Source: JAJCYL01 sp040222875 (GTDB lineage: Bacteria > Bacteroidota > Bacteroidia > Cytophagales > Cyclobacteriaceae). From it: 64,000 nt of DNA. The stretch is taken from assembly GCA_040222875.1 (NCBI GenBank), contig JAVKCG010000009.1, forward strand, positions 1-64,000, written 5' to 3'. Under the pieces are notes generated by a model. The model made no database searches, was not told the DNA's origin, and was given only the letters and a program-made list of their open reading frames with translations. Each line of letters starts with the position of its first letter. Position 1 is the first letter of the stretch. The position numbers and the translations under genes were made by a program. This document shows positions 16,662 through 25,908 of this stretch, in pieces.

Positions 16662-17048
16662 TTAATTCAACCGATAGGGGGCAGTCATTATAAATTCGGG
16701 AATTTTCACCTCGAACCTTTTACCGTTCAAAACCACTTCCATTAGGTAAGTGCCATACATTTTGCCCAGGCCTGATTTTAGGTTACAACCAGACACATAT
16801 TGGTGAGTTTGACCAGGTTCCAACACAGGTTGTTGCCCAACTACACCATCACCCTCAACTTGTCTGTTTTTGAAACCAGCATCATGGATGTGCCAATGTC
16901 GGCGCATTAGCTGAATGGTATATTCACTTTTGTTTGTGATTGTGATGCGATAGGTGAAAACAAAATGGTATTGCCGGGGGCTTGAATATTCCGGCTGATA
17001 TTCAGTTTCGACACTAACTTCAACTCCTTTAGTTATCTCACTTACCAT
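16662..17048 (-). CDS. apaG: ApaG domain protein
   Basis: 128 residues, full length. The fibronectin-III-like ApaG fold is recognisable from YRITITNKSEYTIQLMRRHW, VVGQQPVLEPG and YVSGCNLKSGLGKMYGTY. In Escherichia coli apaG sits next to apaH and ksgA and is linked to divalent cation tolerance, but its biochemical role is not settled. Here it precedes a methyltransferase gene by three bases. Cytoplasmic, no signal peptide. Confidence 0.94.
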   Translation of the reverse strand: MVSEITKGVEVSVETEYQPEYSSPRQYHFVFTYRITITNKSEYTIQLMRRHWHIHDAGFKNRQVEGDGVVGQQPVLEPGQTHQYVSGCNLKSGLGKMYGTYLMEVVLNGKRFEVKIPEFIMTAPYRLN

Positions 17049-17140
17049 TCTGATGCAATGATAGCAATTAGGGAAATATTAAAGATAAAGAATTCGGGTA
17101 TAAAATTCCCAAAGTTGCCATAATTCAATGGGGCACTGAT

Positions 17141-18187
17141 TTATTGAACATGTTTAAATGTGAGCTTGCCATCTATTTTTTCATCTAGGACGCCCATTAA
17201 ATTATCGCTATTCTTAATTGTGCACCTGATTTTTTGTTGATATAAAAATGGCCTAAGTTGATCAAATAACCGTAGTTTGACCCAATCCTTTTCTGTAGTG
17301 ATGATGAATTTCGCCTCGATAATTTTCATCGTATTTAAAATTTTCCTTACATCTCTTTGTTGATAATTGTGATGATCGCCGAAATTCAAATGCTCTTTTA
17401 AGTTATAACCTACTTTGATAAAATCTTTTAGCGGAGTTGAATTCGCAATTCCCGTTACAAGCAAAACGGGGGAATTTTGAGGTAACTCACTGCCTTCACA
17501 ATTTTGGCACTGCATGTACTCAATAGTGGAGAAAAATACTGGTGCATCTGAGTATGAAGCTGTTTTTTGACGGATCTCCATTTGTTTTGGACTGTCCGCT
17601 TCGGCCGAACATTTAGTGATTAATATTAGATCAGCCCTCGAAGCACAAACTCTTTTTTCCCTCAAGTTGCCCAGGGGCATAACATCGTTATTGTAAAAGG
17701 GGTTTTGATAAGTAGTTAACAAAATATTCAAATCCCTGGTTAAATATCGGTGTTGAAAGGCATCGTCAAGAATTATTAAATCTGTTTCAGGATGAATTTT
17801 CAAAACTTCCGATACACCAGTCACCCTGTTCTTAGATACGATCATCACTACTTTACCCTTAAATTTCTGATAAATCATTGTGGCCTCATCACCGATTGTA
17901 GAGGGTGTGGATTCATCTGAGGCTATAGTTACTCCATTTGATTTTCGTTTGTACCCTCGGCTAACGATAGCGATTTTTTTTCCTCTGATGAGATAGGTTT
18001 CTATCAGAAACTCAACAAATGGTGTTTTGCCAGTACCACCGACGGCCAGGTTACCTACAGAAATTATTGGAATATCAAATTTGGTTTCACTTAAAATACC
18101 TTGATCAAATAGCCAATTGCGGAAATCCGTTATTTGCCCATAGATAATTGAAAGAGGGAAAAGGAAGATGAGCCTGATCAAATTCAT
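17141..18187 (-). CDS. lpxK: Tetraacyldisaccharide 4'-kinase
   Basis: 348 residues, full length. The Walker A-like loop SVGNLAVGGTGKTPF is at 43-57, followed by IAIVSRGYKRK and DLIILDDAFQHR, all diagnostic for LpxK. Residues about 1-20 are a membrane-associating hydrophobic helix. The enzyme phosphorylates the 4' position of the lipid A precursor DS-1-P at the inner face of the cytoplasmic membrane, confirming a Gram-negative envelope with lipid A. It is in line with apaG but 93 bases away, so co-transcription is uncertain. Confidence 0.96.
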   Translation of the reverse strand: MNLIRLIFLFPLSIIYGQITDFRNWLFDQGILSETKFDIPIISVGNLAVGGTGKTPFVEFLIETYLIRGKKIAIVSRGYKRKSNGVTIASDESTPSTIGDEATMIYQKFKGKVVMIVSKNRVTGVSEVLKIHPETDLIILDDAFQHRYLTRDLNILLTTYQNPFYNNDVMPLGNLREKRVCASRADLILITKCSAEADSPKQMEIRQKTASYSDAPVFFSTIEYMQCQNCEGSELPQNSPVLLVTGIANSTPLKDFIKVGYNLKEHLNFGDHHNYQQRDVRKILNTMKIIEAKFIITTEKDWVKLRLFDQLRPFLYQQKIRCTIKNSDNLMGVLDEKIDGKLTFKHVQ

Positions 18188-18362
18188 AAAGCTTTAAATA
18201 TCGCCATCAATTAATACAAAGGTGAATGCTTATTGAATTGATAGTTGCATCATTTATTTCAAATTGCTCAAACCAGTCTAGTGTATTCTCATTCTTATTT
18301 GAAGGATTTCTTTAAATGTTGGAATTTAGCCCACGTATTGATTTAAGATAAAAGGATTTAGA

Positions 18363-18902
18363 ATGACTAAAGATCAAGCAAAGGAAATATTGAATGGGCT
18401 TACTAAAGGTGATAGCTTGTTGCGTCATGCAAGAACTGTTGAGCTTGTTATGGAAGCTTATGGTAAGAAGTTGGACGAAGACCCTGAAGAATGGGCAGTT
18501 ACCGGGATGCTCCATGATGCTGATTATGAAGCTTACCCTGAAGAGCACCCGAACATAATTGTAAACAAGCTTCGGGAGATGGGTGAAGAAAAGATAGCCC
18601 ATGCCATCTCAGCGCATTATACCAAATGGGGTGTGAGCTATGATACCTTACTTGATAAAGCCCTGCTTGCCTGCGACGAATTAACTGGTTTCATTGTAGC
18701 ATGTTGCCATGTTCGGCCTGAAGGAATATCTACGCTGACAGCCAAATCTGTTAAGAAAAAATTAAAGACTGCCAGCTTTGCAGCCAAGGTTGAGCGGGAT
18801 GAAGTTTATAAGGGTGTCGAACTTTTGGAAGTAGAGCTTGACGACCATATCAATTTTATCATTTCAGTTTTAAAAGAGCATAAGGAGGAGCTGGATATTT
18901 AG
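18363..18902 (+). CDS. HD-domain protein
   Basis: 179 residues. The HD metal-binding pattern is visible as His22 (LLRHARTVELV), His51-Asp52 (GMLHDADYE) and later histidines in AHAISAHY. These proteins are metal-dependent phosphohydrolases; this single-domain type is common and its substrate unknown. The gene is followed two bases later by the aminotransferase gene, and the end of its coding sequence holds the AAGGAGGAG that probably serves as ribosome binding site for that gene. Confidence 0.9.
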   Translation: MTKDQAKEILNGLTKGDSLLRHARTVELVMEAYGKKLDEDPEEWAVTGMLHDADYEAYPEEHPNIIVNKLREMGEEKIAHAISAHYTKWGVSYDTLLDKALLACDELTGFIVACCHVRPEGISTLTAKSVKKKLKTASFAAKVERDEVYKGVELLEVELDDHINFIISVLKEHKEELDI

Positions 18903-18904
18903 TT

Positions 18905-20092
18905 TTGCCAACTCATCGTGACCTTTTCTTAAAGCACCTCGCACAGACTTCGGATTTCCCTCTCAGTCTTGAAATAGAATCCGCTGAAGGGGTTTGGATG
19001 CAAGGAGCCGATGGCAAAAAATACATTGACCTGATCAGCGGAATTGGGGTTAGTAGTGTGGGGCATCGGCATCCCAAAGTGGTGGATGCCATCAAAGCCC
19101 AGGTGGATAAACACCTACATTTGATGGTTTATGGTGAATTTGTGCAATCGCCTCAGGTGCAATTGGCTGAAGCACTTGTAAAAACTTTGCCCCCCAAGCT
19201 CAATAATGTTTACCTCGTTAATTCTGGTTCTGAAGCAAACGAAGGGGCACTCAAGCTAGCCAAAAGATCTACTGGAAGATTTGAGATAATTTCTTGTTTT
19301 GATGCATATCATGGCTCCAGTCATGGTGCGCTTTCAGTTACTGGTTCGGAGGATTTCAAGCAGGCTTTCAGGCCCCTATTACCAGGGATAAAACACTTTA
19401 GGTTTGGGCAAATTGATGACCTTGACTTAATTACCACTAAAACTGCGGCTGTAATAATTGAAACTGTACAAGGGGAGGCTGGGGTAAGGGTCGCATCAGA
19501 AGAATATTGGAAAGCCTTGAGAAACAAATGTTCAGCAAATGGGGCGTTGTTGATATTAGATGAGATTCAATGCGGCTTTGGCAGAACAGGGAAATTCTGG
19601 GCATTTGAACACTATGATATTGAACCCGATATTATCACTTGTGCCAAAGGAATGGGAGGGGGTATGCCAATTGGGGCTTTCATCGCTAATGATGAATTGA
19701 TGGGAGTGTTTAAAAACGATCCGGTACTTGGGCACATCACCACATTTGGAGGGCATCCTGTAAGTGCGGTTGCTTCACTAGCGACTCTCGAAGCCATTCG
19801 GAAAGAAGGTCTGTTAGGGGATGTCGAAAAAAAGGCGGACATGTTTCAAAAGCACCTGGATCATCCCAAAATCAAGGAAGTGAGAAACAAAGGGTTAATG
19901 ATGGCAGCTGAACTCGAATCATTTGAAACCCTCAAGCTGATTATTGACAAGGCAATTGAAAAAGGGGTATTAACAGACTGGTTTTTATTTTGTGATAACT
20001 CAATGCGAATTGCACCACCTCTTACTGTTTCTGAAAGTGAAATTGAATGGGCTTGTAGCCGAATCCTGAATGCAATTGATGAGGCCTCCTAA
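18905..20092 (+). CDS. Class III PLP-dependent aminotransferase
   Basis: 395 residues from a TTG at 18905; the family N-terminus is complete with this start, and a strong AAGGAGGAG lies about 15 bases upstream. Family motifs are NSGSEANEGALKLAK (cofactor phosphate), LILDEIQCGFGRTGKFWAFE with Asp219, and the Schiff-base lysine 248 in TCAKGMGGGMP. It resembles acetylornithine/4-aminobutyrate/ornithine aminotransferases; the precise substrate is not clear, and no arginine genes are nearby, so argD is not assigned. It is co-transcribed with the HD protein and overlaps the convergent symporter gene by four bases. Confidence 0.9.
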   Translation: MPTHRDLFLKHLAQTSDFPLSLEIESAEGVWMQGADGKKYIDLISGIGVSSVGHRHPKVVDAIKAQVDKHLHLMVYGEFVQSPQVQLAEALVKTLPPKLNNVYLVNSGSEANEGALKLAKRSTGRFEIISCFDAYHGSSHGALSVTGSEDFKQAFRPLLPGIKHFRFGQIDDLDLITTKTAAVIIETVQGEAGVRVASEEYWKALRNKCSANGALLILDEIQCGFGRTGKFWAFEHYDIEPDIITCAKGMGGGMPIGAFIANDELMGVFKNDPVLGHITTFGGHPVSAVASLATLEAIRKEGLLGDVEKKADMFQKHLDHPKIKEVRNKGLMMAAELESFETLKLIIDKAIEKGVLTDWFLFCDNSMRIAPPLTVSESEIEWACSRILNAIDEAS

Positions 20093-21855
20093 TTAGAGTG
20101 TATTTTCCTCCAAATTTTGAGGAGTACGTATGCACCTATAGTTGAGGTTACGGATAAAATCGAGGCGATTGCTATGTTGCCATACACCCAGTTGCCTGTA
20201 GCAAACAAGGCACTATAAACTGTGATACATCCAATCACCATTGCCATGATTTCCAATGGCAGATTATCAGGGCTCTTGGTATTATCCAAAGTAGAGAATT
20301 TGGACCAACCAGGCCCGGCTGGCTTAATTTTCTGGTAAAATGATTTAAGTGTAACATCCGATGTTTTTGGCGTGAGGTAGGTAGCTACCACCCAAATCAA
20401 AGTGGTGATTAGTGCCCCAATAACTGTTTTCATCCAGCCTTCCATTGGTAGTATTGCAAGGCGGTCATGGATAAATGTTAAATATCCGGCAATGATTAGC
20501 GAGGAAACCATTGCCACTATCTCTGTGTAGGCATTGATGCGCCACCAAAACCATCTGAGAATATAAATTAAGCCTGTGCCGGCACCTAGAAGCAGCAAAA
20601 GATTGAATGCCTGGCTGGCATCAGTAAGAATTAAACCCAAACCTGTGCCTAAAATCATTGAGACAATCGTGGAGATTCGGCCTGCCCAAACCAGTTCAGA
20701 TTCAGATGCATCGGGTTTTATGAATCGCTTATAAAAGTCGTTCACCAGATATGACGCCCCGAGGTTTAACTGAGTTGACATTGTAGACATATAGGCGGCA
20801 ATGAGCGAGGCCGCTACCAATCCTAATAGACCAGTTGGCAACAACGTAAGCATCGCTGGATAGGCCACATCATGCCCCAGTTTATCGGAAGATATCATTG
20901 GAAAGGCTGCTTGTAAATCATCAAGTCCCGGAAAAACTATTAAGGAAGCAAGAGCTATTAAAATCCATGGCCAAGGTCTGATGGCGTAATGGGCTACGTT
21001 AAAAAGTAGTGTTGCGCCCATGGCATTCCTTTCATTTTTAGCTGAGAGCATTCTTTGTGCTATATAACCACCTCCACCTGGCTCAGAACCAGGATAGTAA
21101 GATGCCCACCACTGAACTGCGAGTGGTACCATCAAAACAGGAACCCAAACCGATGGGTCACTCATATCTGGTAATATTGACATTTTGGATATTACCGTTT
21201 CGTTTTCCAATAGATTGCCGAGGCCACCAATTTCCGGGATGTTCAAAATGTAAACGCAAGCCCAAATTGAGCCGATCATAGCCATTGCAAACTGCACCAA
21301 GTCGGTAATGATAACTGCTTTTAAGCCACCCAAGGCGCTATAAATAAGCGTGATTGACCCAGCTAAAAGTAATGTTTGCCAGCCCTCCAACCCCAGGATC
21401 ACTTCACCAAATTTGATAGCTGCAAGGGATACAGTGCCCATCACCAAGACATTGAAAATAAGGCCGAGGTACAATGCCCTGAACCCACGTAAAAATGCCG
21501 CTGCCTTACCGCTATACCTCATTTCATAAAACTCGATATCAGTCATAACCGCTGATCGCCGCCACAGCTTAGCATAAACGAAGACTGTTAGCATTCCAGT
21601 GAGGAGGAATGCCCACCAACCCCAATTTCCAGAGACACCACTTTCTCTTACAAGACCTGTAACAAGGTTAGGTGTGTCTGCGGAGAATGTGGTAGCTACC
21701 ATTGAAACACCCAGCATCCACCAGGGCATATTCCTACCTGAAAGAAAAAATGCTGAAGTACTTTCTCCGGCTTTTTTAGATACAACGATTCCGATTACAA
21801 GTGAAACCAAAAAAAATGCAGCGATGATGAGCCAATCTAAGAGTTCAAAAGTCAT
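20089..21855 (-). CDS. Sodium:solute symporter (SSS family)
   Basis: 588 residues with about 13 to 15 membrane helices. The family signature is visible in FFLSGRNMPWWMLGVSMVAT near the N-terminus and later YPAMLTLLPTGLLGLVAASLIAAYMSTMS with TQLNLGASYLVNDFYKRF. It should import a sugar, amino sugar or related solute with sodium ions across the inner membrane. It is the last gene of a probable operon behind the glucosamine-6-phosphate deaminase, which suggests an amino-sugar substrate, by context only. Confidence 0.92.
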   Translation of the reverse strand: MTFELLDWLIIAAFFLVSLVIGIVVSKKAGESTSAFFLSGRNMPWWMLGVSMVATTFSADTPNLVTGLVRESGVSGNWGWWAFLLTGMLTVFVYAKLWRRSAVMTDIEFYEMRYSGKAAAFLRGFRALYLGLIFNVLVMGTVSLAAIKFGEVILGLEGWQTLLLAGSITLIYSALGGLKAVIITDLVQFAMAMIGSIWACVYILNIPEIGGLGNLLENETVISKMSILPDMSDPSVWVPVLMVPLAVQWWASYYPGSEPGGGGYIAQRMLSAKNERNAMGATLLFNVAHYAIRPWPWILIALASLIVFPGLDDLQAAFPMISSDKLGHDVAYPAMLTLLPTGLLGLVAASLIAAYMSTMSTQLNLGASYLVNDFYKRFIKPDASESELVWAGRISTIVSMILGTGLGLILTDASQAFNLLLLLGAGTGLIYILRWFWWRINAYTEIVAMVSSLIIAGYLTFIHDRLAILPMEGWMKTVIGALITTLIWVVATYLTPKTSDVTLKSFYQKIKPAGPGWSKFSTLDNTKSPDNLPLEIMAMVIGCITVYSALFATGNWVYGNIAIASILSVTSTIGAYVLLKIWRKIHSN

Positions 21856-21879
21856 AGGGTTAATTTGCGGTTTTGAGCA

Positions 21880-23823
21880 TCAAATATGATGGCGTTTAAA
21901 TGCCTCAATGGCTTCATATTCGGCCAGGCCTAATTGATCATATAAACTGGCAGTGGCCTTATTTCTATCTTCAGCCCTTTGCCAGAATTCACGGCTATCA
22001 GAACCGGGAAACAATGCAGAATCTTTTTGCGACTGATGCTTAAAAATTGCCCTTCGCTTTTTCAGCAACTGCTCTGGGCTCATCGGCACTGCCATGTCGA
22101 TGTCATTTATATCCCATTCTTGCCAGGCACCTCTATAGAGCCAAACATAGCAGTCTTTCAACCAACCTTCGTTTTTCAATTTTTCCAATGCCTGAAAAAT
22201 TGCATCAAGACAAACCCTGTGTGTCCCATGTGGATCAGACAAATCCCCTGCTGCATAGATTTGATGAGGTTTGATTTTTTGAAGAAAGTCAATAGTTATC
22301 TGAATGTCTTCATCGCCAATGGGCATTTTTTTTACTTTACCAGTTTCATAAAATGGCAGGTTTAGAAAGTGTGCCCTGTCATCCGGCAGGCCAATATAAC
22401 GGCATCCGGCCTTCGCTTCCCCTCTGCGGATTAATCCTTTAATGGCTTGAACTTCTGCCGAATCCGGCTGACCGGGAGCCTTAGATTTTATCGATTTTCC
22501 AACTTCCGCATATAGATCGGAACCTTTGTCATTCGACATGTCATAGATGTCGTGAAAGTCTTTGATAAAATCAGCATAGCGAACAACGTCATCATCAAAA
22601 ACTGCAATGTTTCCAGATGTTTGATAGGCCACATGGACTTCATGTCCCTGTTCATGGAGCCTTGAAAACGTACCCCCCATTGAAATCACATCATCATCAG
22701 GGTGGGGGCTAAAAATGATACATCTTTTTTTAGCAGGTTTGGCCCTCTCCGGCCGATGGGTGTCATCCGCATTGGGTTTGCCACCCGGCCACCCGGTTAT
22801 AGTATGTTGAAGGTGATTAAAAATTTCAATATTAATATCGTAGGCAGCCCCATATTGAGTTACCAGATCACTCATGCCATGGTCGTTGTAATCCCTGTCC
22901 GTCAATTTCAGGATGGGTTTTTGTAATTTCTGGCAAAGCCAGATAACAGCTTTTCTGGTGAGTTCGGGGTTCCATTTGCAAGTGCCTACCAGCCAGGGGG
23001 TTTTAACCCTTGCAAGCTCATCAGATGCCGGTGTATCCAGAACGATTGTTACATTTTCATGGTCTTGCAGGTATGTCGCCGGAACAAGATCAGTCACCTC
23101 ATCTTCAATGGTCTTTTTAATAATGCTGGCTTTACCTTCACCCCAGGCCATAAGAATAATTCTCCTGGATTTAAGAATTGTGCCTACACCCATGGTTATG
23201 GCTTTTCGTGGAACGTTTTCCTGACCAAAAAAGTCACTAGCAGCATCCACCATGGTCAGGTAATCAAGTGTGATCAATCTGGTTGGCGAATTAAGTCCCG
23301 AACCTGGTTCGTTAAAACCAATATGACCTGTTCTGCCAATACCTAGAATTTGAAGATCGATGCCACCGTAATCGTCAATTTTCTTTTCATAAGCCTGGCA
23401 AAAGTTTTCTATATCATCGCTAATTAAAGTTCCATCGGGAATGTGGATATTGGATTTTGGGATGTCGATATGATCAAACAGGTATTCATTCATAAACCGG
23501 ACATAGCTCTGCAAAGCCTCCGGCTGCATTGGAAAATATTCATCCAGGTTGAAGGTGACCACATTCTTAAAGCTGAGCCCTTCTTCTTTGTGCATCCTTA
23601 CCAATTCATCATAAACCGAAGTAGGAGAGGAGCCTGTCGCCAGACCAAGTACACATTGCTCACCCCTGACTGCTTTAGCTTTAATGAGCTCAGCAATTTC
23701 ATTCGCCACGGCCTTCGAACCTTGCTGTTTATGATCAAAGATGACTGTATGAATGTTCTCAAACCGGATCGCCTGGTCATATGAATGAGCCTTGGCCTTG
23801 ATAAGAGTTGAAGTGCTGTTCAT
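21880..23823 (-). CDS. nagB: Glucosamine-6-phosphate deaminase fused to PIG-L-type deacetylase
   Basis: 647 residues, about 2.5 times a normal NagB. Residues about 20-300 are the deaminase: GLATGSSPTSVY (60-71), FNLDEYF, and LGIGRTGHIGFNEPGSGL (160-177) with the catalytic histidine. Residues about 365-640 are a LmbE/PIG-L deacetylase with the zinc motif SPHPDDDV (372-379) and SDPHGTHR near the end. The fusion is known in Bacteroidota. It converts glucosamine-6-phosphate to fructose-6-phosphate, while the deacetylase half could act on an N-acetyl sugar. It lies in an operon with peptidase, GNAT and symporter genes. Confidence 0.94.
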   Translation of the reverse strand: MNSTSTLIKAKAHSYDQAIRFENIHTVIFDHKQQGSKAVANEIAELIKAKAVRGEQCVLGLATGSSPTSVYDELVRMHKEEGLSFKNVVTFNLDEYFPMQPEALQSYVRFMNEYLFDHIDIPKSNIHIPDGTLISDDIENFCQAYEKKIDDYGGIDLQILGIGRTGHIGFNEPGSGLNSPTRLITLDYLTMVDAASDFFGQENVPRKAITMGVGTILKSRRIILMAWGEGKASIIKKTIEDEVTDLVPATYLQDHENVTIVLDTPASDELARVKTPWLVGTCKWNPELTRKAVIWLCQKLQKPILKLTDRDYNDHGMSDLVTQYGAAYDINIEIFNHLQHTITGWPGGKPNADDTHRPERAKPAKKRCIIFSPHPDDDVISMGGTFSRLHEQGHEVHVAYQTSGNIAVFDDDVVRYADFIKDFHDIYDMSNDKGSDLYAEVGKSIKSKAPGQPDSAEVQAIKGLIRRGEAKAGCRYIGLPDDRAHFLNLPFYETGKVKKMPIGDEDIQITIDFLQKIKPHQIYAAGDLSDPHGTHRVCLDAIFQALEKLKNEGWLKDCYVWLYRGAWQEWDINDIDMAVPMSPEQLLKKRRAIFKHQSQKDSALFPGSDSREFWQRAEDRNKATASLYDQLGLAEYEAIEAFKRHHI

Positions 23824-23845
23824 TTTCGTCTTTTTATAGCTGGGC

Positions 23846-24355
23846 TTACAGGTGTAGTTTCATTAACCAATCTGTTTGTAAATCTTTACCTAATAAAAAT
23901 TGGTGTTCGCCGATCCTTTCAAATCCATGACGTTTGTAAAACCGGATGGCATCAATATTTTTTTCCCACACACCAAGCCATATAAATGGGAAACCGGCCT
24001 CTTTTGAAATTGCAATAGCCCTATTTAATAATATGCTGCCAAACCCTTTGCCTTGTGTTTTTGCATGAACGTAAAGGCGTTCGAGTTCAATTCCACCTTC
24101 ATTTTGGAATTCATTTTGGGCAAAGCCTTTTTTTAGCTTGATGTAACCAATGGCTTCATTTCCAATTTTTGCCAAATAGTAGGAAATATCTTCTGATGCC
24201 AGTTCATTACTTATTTTTTCGGGGTCAAAGCTACGGCCCAAATACTCGGCTACATCAACTGGATTATTTTGGTGGCCAAATGCCGTTTGAAAAGTTTCTT
24301 TTCCAATATTGATGATTTCCTGAGCATCTGATATGGTGCACTTTACCAGTTTCAC
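23846..24355 (-). CDS. GNAT-family N-acetyltransferase
   Basis: 169 residues. The acetyl-CoA binding segment is LERLYVHAKTQGKGFGSILL, and IWLGVWEKNIDAIRFYKRHG is the usual motif B, as in ribosomal-protein or spermidine-type acetyltransferases. The substrate is unknown. Its start overlaps the S10 peptidase stop by four bases (ATGA), so the pair is translationally coupled, and nagB follows after 22 bases. Confidence 0.9.
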   Translation of the reverse strand: MKLVKCTISDAQEIINIGKETFQTAFGHQNNPVDVAEYLGRSFDPEKISNELASEDISYYLAKIGNEAIGYIKLKKGFAQNEFQNEGGIELERLYVHAKTQGKGFGSILLNRAIAISKEAGFPFIWLGVWEKNIDAIRFYKRHGFERIGEHQFLLGKDLQTDWLMKLHL

Positions 24356-25851
24356 TTTGTCAGATAATCCCTTATATCATTGGATAACTTTATTAAGTCT
24401 GGCTGGTGTGTGTACATCATGTGACCGCCCTCATAATAGGTCATGGTTACCCTGTCCATCACAATGCCATTTCTTGAGAATGTATATTCTGCGTCAAAAA
24501 ATGGGGTAATCAAATCATAATATCCACTTGCCACTAAAACAGTTATGTCAGTATTCCGTCGCATGGCGTCACCGAGGCTTCTAGAGGTATTTACCGGTGT
24601 TGGCTCCCAATATTGCCCATCAGGTACTGTTCTCCAGCGCCATGTGCTGCCAATCGCACCGTTCGAAGTTAAATAAGGCCGTTCCATTTCAACTTTTAAA
24701 GTTGAGGCAAAATAGTGGTTTAATGCAGCAGTATATGCTGCTCCTATTTGATAGCTGGCAGGATCGCCCAGTGTAGGTCTGTCTGCAGTATCATCAGCCT
24801 CATCACCCATAAACCGGCCATCCAGCCGGCCAATTGCGAGGCCTTCAGCTTCAAGTAATTTCTTTTGGAACCTTGGCATCAACACCCTGTTATTTGATTG
24901 GAGTATATATCCTTTGTCTAGCCCAGTAAAGTAGCTGAGTTTTTCTGCAAGTTCATTTTTAGCATCCTCAGGCAGCAGCGACCCCCGGTAGAGTGCGGGG
25001 GCATAGGTGTCGTAAGTGAACTGACGGGATTCCTCAACGAAATCGATTAATGACATATCCTGACCGGCCTTTTTGTGATACCAGGCCGTCGCAGCCATAC
25101 TTGGCAGGTACGTTAAATAGCTGGTGATATTATCATGTATGGAAGTGGACCCGTCATAGTCCAATGCTTGAGAAATAAGGATTAAGCCATTAAGTGCCAT
25201 ATTTTGACCACCACCTTCCAGGTATTCTGCAACCGCAGCAGCCCTTGTGGTTCCGTAGCTTTCCCCAGCGATATACTTGGGTGAGAACCACCTTTTATTC
25301 TCTGTAACCCATTGCCGGATGAACTTAGATACAGAACTGGCATCTTCATTCAAGCCCCAATAATCTTCTACTTTGCCCTTGCCAATCACCCGGCTATACC
25401 CAGTGCCAATTGGATCAACGAAGACTAAATCCGTGAGATCAAGTAACCCATATTGATTTGTGCCCAAATCATACGGAGCGGCTCCATCGTCATTTTTCGC
25501 ATCAGAATCCACGCTTACAATTTGAGGGCCAAACAACCCCATATGAAGCCAAACTGATGCTGAACCTGGCCCACCATTAAACACAAAAGTAACCGGTCTT
25601 TTGGTGAGATCAGACAAGCCTTCCTGCGTATAGGCTACTGACCAAAGCGATGCAACAGGTTCACCTTTATCATTCTTGAGGTAGGTCTCTTTGGCTGTAG
25701 CCTGATAGCGGATTGTTTTACCACCGAATGTGCCCTGATGCGTTGTGACGAATGATTTGGGTTCGGGAATAGGCTGCTCATCTTTATCCGCCTCTTGTGA
25801 AAAAGCGAATGAGGAATACAACAGGACCAGTGATGCAATTTTAAATTTCAT
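24352..25851 (-). CDS. Secreted S10-family serine carboxypeptidase
   Basis: 499 residues with an N-terminal signal peptide ending near FAFSQE. Peptidase S10 motifs are FNGGPGSASVW (oxyanion region), IAGESYGTTR with Ser198 as nucleophile, ASGYYDLITPFFDAEY with the acid, and YEGGHMMYTHQ with the histidine. The family removes C-terminal residues from peptides; here it should act in the periplasm or outside the cell. It is the first gene of the operon leading into GNAT, nagB and the symporter, and has a TAnnTTTG box upstream. Confidence 0.93.
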   Translation of the reverse strand: MKFKIASLVLLYSSFAFSQEADKDEQPIPEPKSFVTTHQGTFGGKTIRYQATAKETYLKNDKGEPVASLWSVAYTQEGLSDLTKRPVTFVFNGGPGSASVWLHMGLFGPQIVSVDSDAKNDDGAAPYDLGTNQYGLLDLTDLVFVDPIGTGYSRVIGKGKVEDYWGLNEDASSVSKFIRQWVTENKRWFSPKYIAGESYGTTRAAAVAEYLEGGGQNMALNGLILISQALDYDGSTSIHDNITSYLTYLPSMAATAWYHKKAGQDMSLIDFVEESRQFTYDTYAPALYRGSLLPEDAKNELAEKLSYFTGLDKGYILQSNNRVLMPRFQKKLLEAEGLAIGRLDGRFMGDEADDTADRPTLGDPASYQIGAAYTAALNHYFASTLKVEMERPYLTSNGAIGSTWRWRTVPDGQYWEPTPVNTSRSLGDAMRRNTDITVLVASGYYDLITPFFDAEYTFSRNGIVMDRVTMTYYEGGHMMYTHQPDLIKLSNDIRDYLTK

Positions 25852-25867
25852 TTTTGAGGTGTTTTTT

Positions 25868-25875
25868 CAAATATA
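25868..25875 (-). promoter_or_regulatory. Probable -7 box of the S10 peptidase operon
   Basis: The minus strand reads TATATTTG, a full match to TAnnTTTG, 17 bases before the peptidase ATG. A TTG lies 17 bases further upstream, slightly closer than the usual 19-21. Only the -7 match is firm. Confidence 0.5.
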
Positions 25876-25908
25876 AAGTTGAAGTGGATAAACAATCGAA
25901 GCTTTATG

